55,496 bases of DNA, taken from contig JBAMDO010000289.1 of assembly GCA_037074765.1 (NCBI GenBank), positions 1 to 55,496 on the forward strand. Reading direction: 5' to 3'. Below are positions 11,801 through 20,400 of this stretch, one piece after another (position 1 is the stretch's first letter; each line of letters begins with the position of its first letter). The notes beneath the pieces are model-generated. The model was not told the origin of the DNA. It saw only the letters and a program-made list of their open reading frames with translations, and ran no database searches. This DNA comes from Mansonella perstans (taxonomy: Eukaryota; Nematoda; Chromadorea; Rhabditida; Onchocercidae). The translations under genes and the position numbers were made by a program.

Positions 11801-14800
11801 TCCTCAATGATGTCATCACTGTCCCACTCACTGACATCATCCTTGTCATTTCATTTTAGAATTTACAAAAAGAACTTTTTATTTTTTTGATTAAATTAAT
11901 TAACGGAAATTTTTTCTTGGGAAATAATTATTTGGCCAGCAGAATATTGCTGAACATAATGCTAACCATGAGCGCATAGTAGTAGCGCTTGATTTAAGTA
12001 TATTTTAGAAAAAGTTTTAAAATAAAAATGAATCTTTCTTCCACATTTGAGGATACGAAAATTTTTGCATTGATGAATTTAGAAAAGGAAAAGAGGAAAA
12101 ATTTTCCGGAATGCAAAGAAGGAATTAGCATCATCATCATCATTGTAGAGGATAAGCTAAGACAAGACAAGTTCAATTTCATATTTTTCTTTCTTTCATT
12201 TTTTTTTCTTTCCATTTCTTAAAGCTTACTAATGATTACTTTCGAAAAGGCTTAGGATCTCAGGAGGGATTTTGAAGTTTTAACATTTAAGAAATGAAAT
12301 TGAAAAAATTTCTCGTTTTTTTTTTATATTTTTGTTTACTTCTTTCAAATTATTAATACTCATCCAGTAAATCCGGGAAATGAGATGGATCATTTCCTGA
12401 ATAAAAATTCACTATTTTGAAAATAAGTGCATTCAAGTACGAAATGATAGGGATTTTGGAATTTTAATGAGTATTACTGAACAATGAAGTAAAATCATCA
12501 GTCATTTATATTTCACACAAGACTTATTTCATTATTCATTTTTATTTTCTTTTATTTTTTAAGCATTAAGCAAAAAAAAAAAAGAAAAAAAAACGATTCA
12601 AGCTTAAAACATTCATTCCATTTTTTTTTTGCAAAAAAAAAAGACAAAATTTTAAGAAGGTTGAAATATGTGCTACCAAATGCTATAAATTTTATTTCAG
12701 AAACTTTTTAAAAGAATGACAAAGAAAAAATCTAAGACACTGAGGGCTTAAGGCTTAGCAAGAATTATTCCATAAATCACTATATTTAGCCTAGTCTTCT
12801 TTTATTTAGCCTGATTGTGAATTTTTTTTCTAAATTTAAAGTACAATGGAAATTCTCAATCTTATTTTATTGGGCTTAGTTTTTAATTTCTTTTTTTAAA
12901 TTTAAATTACAATGGAAATTAAAAATTCAAGACTGAAAACTTAAGACTAAACAATAATTATTCTATAAATCACTTCATTTATCCTAGTCTTCTTTCATTG
13001 AGCCTAATTTTAGTTTCTTTGTTCTAAATTTAAATTATAATGGAAATTGAAGTGAAAAATTTTTGTAAAAAATAGCCACTCACGAAGGCTTTTTTTATAT
13101 AAGTGTTATATACTTCAATGGGAAAATTTAAATGTAAATTTTTTTTTCCATAAAATTATTGCCAATAAAATATTTTCATTTTACACTTTTACAGTTTGTT
13201 TCAAATTATATTTAAAAAACCCTTGAAAGGAAGAAATGAAAATAAAATTAGAATTTATTTTGCATTTTTTGTTACATAACCTCTTACAGATGCTGAAAGT
13301 ACTTTATATTACGTGGATTTATTCTTCTTACGGTACACACTTCAAGACAAAATGAGGCTTTAAGGCTTTAAGGCCTTTAAGGCTTGTAAATTAAAGAAAT
13401 GTTTCATTGAAGCATAGAAGCTCAACAAAAGTTCTCTTATAATAATGACAAACTGACTTAAAGAAACGTTTCGTGCAAATTTTTAGAAAAAAAAATTAAA
13501 AAAAATAAAAACTTCCTTAGCAAATATAAAATTTGATTTAAATAATTTTTTTCTTACTTCAAGGTTAAGTTGAATATTTAATAATGGAATGTGCAGTAAA
13601 ATAAATGCTAGAAATAGAGAAAAATGATTTCATTGAAAAAAAAAACTTCCAGAGAATGAAAAAATTTTGCATTTCGCATTTTGCGCAGTTAACTTTTTTT
13701 TGTAAAATTATAATTTAATTTTATGGAATTTCAAAATGTACAAATATTTGGAAGAGAAAGTTGATAAAAGAAAAGAATAAACAAAAAAAAAATAAGGAAA
13801 ACAAAATTGAACCAAAATTATTTTTTTTATTTTTAAAGCAAAAAAAAATGAAAAATTCCAAAGCCTAAAAATAATGAAACTTATTACAGTAAGATGGAAA
13901 AAGAAAAAAAGTAATTTTTCAAAAATTACCAAGATTTCCATTTTATGGTGTATATCATAATATAAATTACCGTAGCTAGCAATTAATTACAGTTAATTGG
14001 TCTGGAAGGCATCCCTATATATACACATTTCTTTCTCAATGATCAGCATTGGCATTTTGGATGGTTTTTTTGTGATTTATGGCTAATGGTCGATTATGTT
14101 GTTTGCCTCGCATCAATATATACCGTGCTTGGTATCACAATTGATAGGTAATGGAACTGATATTGATATTCGATTACTTTAAATAATAATGATTAAATGA
14201 TTGGTCATATTTCGTTATTATGCGTGTAAAATTTTGTTTGTTAATTTTTTTTTTTGCATAAATAAAGGGAAATTTTGTAATTTTTTCAGTTATTTTGCTC
14301 AAACAAAAATATTGGCTTTTATTGACACTGTAAAGAAAGAAAATACGCGGATAATATAATTTAATGTTAACAGTAATTTGGCAAATACAATGAAGAATAT
14401 AATGTGAATTAGACTAGGTTATTTTAATTTGGAATATTGCAGGTATTGCTCAGTAAAGTATCCTGCAGCTTATCGAAACTGGAGGACACCACGACGAGTT
14501 ATTTTAATCGTAGCAATTATATGGCTGGTAATTTGATTTATCAATCGTAAAATGTTGTTGTTGTTGCTGTTGCTGACTGTATTGTCGCTGAAATGTTATT
14601 GTTAATAGTCTCGTTATTATTATTATTGTTGATATTGGTAGTTCTGTAGTTGGCATTATTGCTGATGTTACTGTTTACTGTTGTTATTGTTGCTAGTAGT
14701 GTTGTTGTTGGTAGTGTTGTTACTGTTATTGTCGCCATTGTTATTTTTGTTATTGTTGCTGTTCTCGTTACTGATGATGTTGTTATTGTTGATGTTAATA

Positions 14801-17410
14801 GTACTGTTTTTGACATTATTGTTGGTGGTATTGTTGCTGTGTTGTTACTGTTGTTAATCTTAGTAGTATTGTTACTAGTGTTATTATTGTTATTGTTTGT
14901 TGCTGTTGTTTTTGTTGCTACTGTTGATGGTGTTGTTATTGTTGTTGTTTGTATTGCTAGTGGTGTCATTGTCATTATTGGTGATGATGTTATTGTTGTT
15001 ATACTGATTAGTTTGAGTTATTTTAAAATTTTAAACAATTTCAAAGATTATTTTTTACTTAATAATTTCAAATAATTTGATGCAAATTTAAAATAAAATA
15101 ACTAAAACAAAAATAAAGCGCAAATGTGCGCGAATTTCAAGTTTTTTTTTTCGTTCGTTCATTTTGATCTTTCAAAATATTTTTGTTATTTATTTGCAAA
15201 AAACAAAAATTGTGCAGCAATTTATTTACAGCCTCTGCAAAAAAAAGTTTTCTTAAATTAAACTTAAATTCTTTTCCGTTTTTTCTCCGCAAAAGGAAAT
15301 CTTATTTTGTTAAATGGTTTTCAGATTGATCTTCTCAATCGGATGTTTTCGAATAAAATAATTTTTTCCCTCTTTTTTTATACACATTCTTTAGTTTTGT
15401 TTTCTTTCTATTGCTAATTGTTTTTTTGAGCAATTGAATCAAATTTTGCTTTCATTGCCATTATTGTGCTATATTGCTTCAAATAGCGTTGCAGAAAAAA
15501 TGATGCCCAAATTAACAATTGGCAAAATGAGCACAGCTTGAAAACTTGAAATTGTGAAAATTTTGAAACTTTTGAAACTGAAAACTCGATTTGAAAACCA
15601 TTAACAAAATACGATTAGCATTAGCATAATAATTTTCAGATTCCAACTATATTATTTGGCTTATCAATATTTGGCTATGATAAATTTACGGGTAAACGAA
15701 TGTTGAATGATGATGAATGTTATGTACAATTTATGACAAATCCAATTTTAAATATGGGAATGTATATCTCATATTATTGGTCAACATTATTTGTCATGTT
15801 GTATTTATATTGGGGCATTTATCGAGCAGCCAAATTATTAGCTACTAAAAATGAACAGGTAGTTTTGGAAATATGGGACGTTTATTCTTTCTTCTTTCTT
15901 TTTTTTTATACTAAAAAAAACTTGAATTTAATTTTTATTTAATTTTAATTCAAATCCATCACTTTTACTGACTTTTTCATTTTACTGTGCTCGTTTTTTC
16001 TACTTTTTGCTTGCACTTTTTTTCTGTCCTGTTAAACGGAAAATATTTCCTGAAAAATTGATTTACACTACATTATAGTGTATTTGCAAAAAATTCTAGA
16101 AAAACAGGCGACTAGCAATGTTAAATGAAATGAAACGGAATACGAAACAGGAAACACCATCTTTAACACCTTGTAAAAGTAGCGAACAGGAAAGCGTAGC
16201 GGAAACAACATCATCAACACATTCGAGGTCATCAATTTTTATTTCAACTAATTTTACTTTCCGGTGTATCCATTTACACCAATCATCTATCAACGTCCGA
16301 AATTCAAGCAAAAAAAATGAATATTAACATTATTCGAGAATTTCCCATGAAATTCGGTGTATCCTATTTAATAATCATCTTTTAACATCCGGAATTAATG
16401 CAAAAAAAATTTAACACTAATATTATCCTGAGAATTTCTCATGCCATATCTTTATTTATTAAAATATCAAATGACTATCACAATTGCAATGAATGGATTA
16501 CTTTTCCATTTTTTTCTATCATTCATCAATTTTCGAAATAAATAATCAAATCTCCATTTGGGGATTCTTTTTTATCGATTCCTTAAAAGTTTTCTATTGC
16601 TTTTCCTTTACTACACTCATTTCATGCCTATTCCATTCGAAATTTTTAATTTTTTTTTCCACCAATGACCTTAAATTGTCTTTTATTGATTTTCCTCATT
16701 AAAGACATGTAGCGGTTAAATTTCATTTCCTATTGCTTTTATTTTGCCCTGAAAAGATTATAGGGAGAGGTGAAGGGAGAAAAAAAATAAGAATGTTTAT
16801 AAGAAGAAGTAAAGCTTTACAATGTTATTAAATAAAGATGAAATTTTTTTTTGCTTCAACAAAGAGCAGCAAGAAATTCCCAAATGATCAATGACGAATG
16901 ATGTTATGCTGTTTTTCTTGGCTTTTCTTGGCTTCCCACTCCCAAAAAAAAAAGAAAGAAGAAATAGAAAAAGCATTGGATCATAAAAAGTAAAAATGTT
17001 GACATATTCAAGCACATATAACCAAACAGATACATATGCACACACATATATATGTATTTTAAAGATAGACTAATAAATTTTTGAATGGACATCAACAATA
17101 TGAGGAATAAAATTAAAATCATGTAAAAACAAAACGTAAAATTTTTCAATTGCTTTCTTAGGTCTTCAAAATAAGAGAAAGACAAACGTAATGAATTAAT
17201 AAAGTTTGTTGAATTGAAAAACTGGAATTGCGCCATGCCATTTATCGTTTTTAGAAATTATTTTGCTTGATAGAAATTTTGATAAAAATTTTTAATAGAA
17301 ATTATTTTTGATGAAATCTAATTAAGCTAATTACATTTAAAACATTTATTAAATTATATACATATATATGAGGAATTCCTAGTAAGTGTGAGTCATCAGC
17401 TCACGTTGAT

Positions 17411-17445
<35 letters not shown>

Positions 17446-20400
17446 GCCCGGGACTGAGCCGTTTCGAGAAAAGCGGAGACTGCTGTTTTGAAACCTTTCG
17501 AGGTGGAGATTCTTTGGTGGAAACCGCTTTAATCGCAGTGGCTTGAACCGGGCAAAAATATATGTGTATGGGCACATCATAAAATCAATTTAAAAATTCA
17601 AATTTTTTAAAATTTCAATTGATTATTATAAGAACGAGAAATCTCAAAGGAATATATAAGGAACGCTGAAGTGAAAATTTTTTCTGTTATAATTGAAAAA
17701 CTGAATTATACTATTTATTATTTTTAAAATTTTTTTTATGATAAAATCTTGTCAGTTTTTAATTAAGTCAATTAACAATTAGCAACAACATCTATTCTTA
17801 TAATGAAAAAGACAAATGAGCATGCATAAAAATTCATCTAAAAAATTCAAACCAAAATTTCAATCATACATTAATCAAAATGCAATTCATAACAAAATTA
17901 CAAATACCATCATTTGTGCAGTGTTTAATACATTATTTACTTAGTGTAAACTGACGAAATAAAAATTACTGTAAAATGATGAAACAAAAAATTACTGTAA
18001 AATGGCGGAATAAAATTTAATGAATTAAAAAAAAATGAAATTATTGGTATATATTTTTTTTTCTCGTCTTTTAATGGCAAAAATTATTTTTCATTCCCAA
18101 AATATTGTGTTGTTGAAAATGTTGCTTTAATTTATTAATTTATTGCTTGTTACCAAAAAATTGTTTAGCAAATTTTATGCTTAAATTTGATCACTAGAAA
18201 AATCTCAAGAGAATATTGACATACATTTTTTTTTGCATCAATATTGTCTGTTTGCTTGTCTGTTGAAATTTGTTGAAATTTCAATTAAAAAAAAAATCTG
18301 TCCGTATTAGATCTAAGAAAAAAAGAAAAGGAAAAAATTGAAATTTTGGAAAAGAATTCTTAATTTTAAAAAAAAAACCTACGCAAACATTATCAAAGAT
18401 TTATGAAATCCATTATAATTTATTTTAGACTAGTCCAGAATCTATTATAATTTATTCTAGAATGGTTCAGAATCTGTCAATTACTAATCTATCAAAATCT
18501 ATCAATTATTGCTTAATAAATTTTATACAAGTAAAATTAATTATTGCATATAAGTATGTATGTTATAAATATGTTATGTTAGAAGAAAAAACTTTTTTTA
18601 CCTTTTACGATTTGCTTCATTCTGAAACAGAATAACTGAAAGAAAATTGAACATTGAACGGTCAGTTTCTTTTTAGCAATATGTCTGCTTTAATATTTTT
18701 TTGGAAGATATTTCAGTATGGGAAATCCTTTTAATTTCTGAAATTAACCGCGAAGAAGAAAAAGACGAAAATTTATATTTGTTTAAAATTTTCTTTTAAC
18801 TAATTTATTTGTTGCTTCTTTCTTTTTTTACTCCTGATCTATTCCTTTCTTTCTCTAATATTTTATAAATCTGAAATTAATTCTTACATATTTAGATGTT
18901 TCTTATTTTTATTCATGACTGATTATTTAGGTATGCTGAAGCGCATAAGCCACATACACGCCACAAACTTGCCACATACATACACGCGCATACACTTCAC
19001 ATACATACACGCACATACACACCAGACACACGCATGTACACATGTACGTATAAAAGTTTTCAGTTCAAAATGGAAATTAATTTTAGGAATATAGCAGTAA
19101 GGAATTCTCGACAAACTGCTGAAGCTTCTAAAAAAGAAGTATATCATCAAGATAACATTAACAAAATTGTTGTTCCGATTGCAGTAGCAACTAATACTTT
19201 CGCAAATATTGTCATGACTTCTGATACCAATGCTTCCAATCTACAGTCGAAGAAAAGGTTAGCATATACTATTTTAGAAGCATATACTATGCTTCTAAAA
19301 TATTTGCTGAAATCTATTATTTTACCATTTCTATCATAAATTACTGTACAACAACGGTGAGATAATGTTCGCAGGAAATCCTCGTTCTTTATCTTAAATA
19401 TTTTTAATATAAAAAATGAAATTTTAATTGAACGTATAAAAGATGTTATGAGAGCGCAACATTATAGTATCAAGATATAAGGATAGTACTAAGAAAATAA
19501 GATATTGCAATATGAAGATATAAGGATAGTAGGAATGTATGTATAATGTTACAGTATTAATAGTTTTTGAAAATATGTTTCTAAATATTACGGCATAAGG
19601 ATAGTGTGATAGTTTGATACTAAAGTACCAACAACAAAAAACAGTATGGGCGCCTGCACAGTATTATAGTAGTATTAGAGGATGTTCTTAAGTATTGCGG
19701 TATATAGTATCATAGTTTGACTACAGTATCGACAACGAAGGATAAAATATTGAGATATTAGTAGTGCATAAGAGTTGCTTTAAGCTATGGTATAAGGATT
19801 ATATGACAGTTTGACACTACATTATCAACAACGGAGGAATGAATGTATGTATAATGTTATAGTATAGAGGTATTAATAATCTATCAGCATTATGGTGTAT
19901 GAATGGTATGATAATCTCATATTACAGTATTAATAAAAATATATAATATGAGTGTATATATAATGTTACAATACCAGCTGCAAAGGAGATCGTGTGACAA
20001 TTTTATACTACAATTTTAATAACGGATTATATGAATGTATGTGCAGTGTTATAGCATAAAGGTTTAATAATGTATGAGCATTACAGTGTAGGAATGGTAC
20101 GATAGTTTCATATTACAGTATTAGCAGAAGAGGATAGTATGAGTGTATTGTATAATGTTACAGTACCAATTGCAAAGGATTTTCTATTAAAAGGCCGCTA
20201 TCGTTCATTTCAAGTTTGAGAAATGCTCAGGTAGACTGTATCAATAATGGAAATATGCCTAATGAAGAGAAAGTTGTATGTCATTTGTAAGTTTTCCCAT
20301 TTTTGCAAATTTATTTTTTATAAATTGAAATTCTCATTGCAATTTTTTTTGATAATTATATTGGAATTTCTGTAATTTTGTTTTTAACAATCAACTAGTT

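Larger units (their letters stand above)
1617..13992 (+). other. gar-2 intron 1 (12.4 kb)
   Basis: A very long GT-AG intron (donor gtaagt, acceptor ttacag). I see no protein-like ORF in it on either strand. It holds a UUCG-loop hairpin (3008), duplicated blocks (3290, 3954, 7785, 11239, 12775), TAA/TTA trinucleotide tracts (5517-5690, 9030-9260), CT and GA tracts and homopolymers. Long first introns often carry regulatory elements; none can be named here. Confidence 0.75.
16228..19086 (+). other. gar-2 intron 5 (~2.86 kb)
   Basis: Contains a diverged ~95-bp duplication (about 16258-16445), an 18S rRNA fragment (17370-17557) and a CA/TA-rich stretch (about 18950-19040) just before exon 6. No other exon was convincing, though a small extra loop exon could be missed. 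Confidence 0.6.
19258..20193 (+). other. gar-2 intron 6 with hairpin and repeat field
   Basis: Starts with the donor gttagc, followed 12 bp later by a perfect hairpin (19270-19302). A degenerate repeat field (about 19440-20190) then runs up to the acceptor of exon 7. No coding potential seen. Confidence 0.65.

Noticed and set aside
14541..15075. Long overlapping open frames (141-144 codons) in opposite directions
   Set aside because: Created by the GTT/ATT triplet tract: Val/Ile/Leu on one strand, Thr/Asn on the other. They lie in a phase-consistent intron of gar-2.
17370..17557. Functional 18S rRNA gene
   Set aside because: Only about a tenth of the molecule is present, without the conserved 3' end or ITS; it is a fragment.
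20206..20221. Spliced-leader (SL1) 3' end, CAAGTTTGAG
   Set aside because: Only the last ten bases of SL1 match. It lies in an in-frame gar-2 exon, with no Sm site or the rest of the leader.
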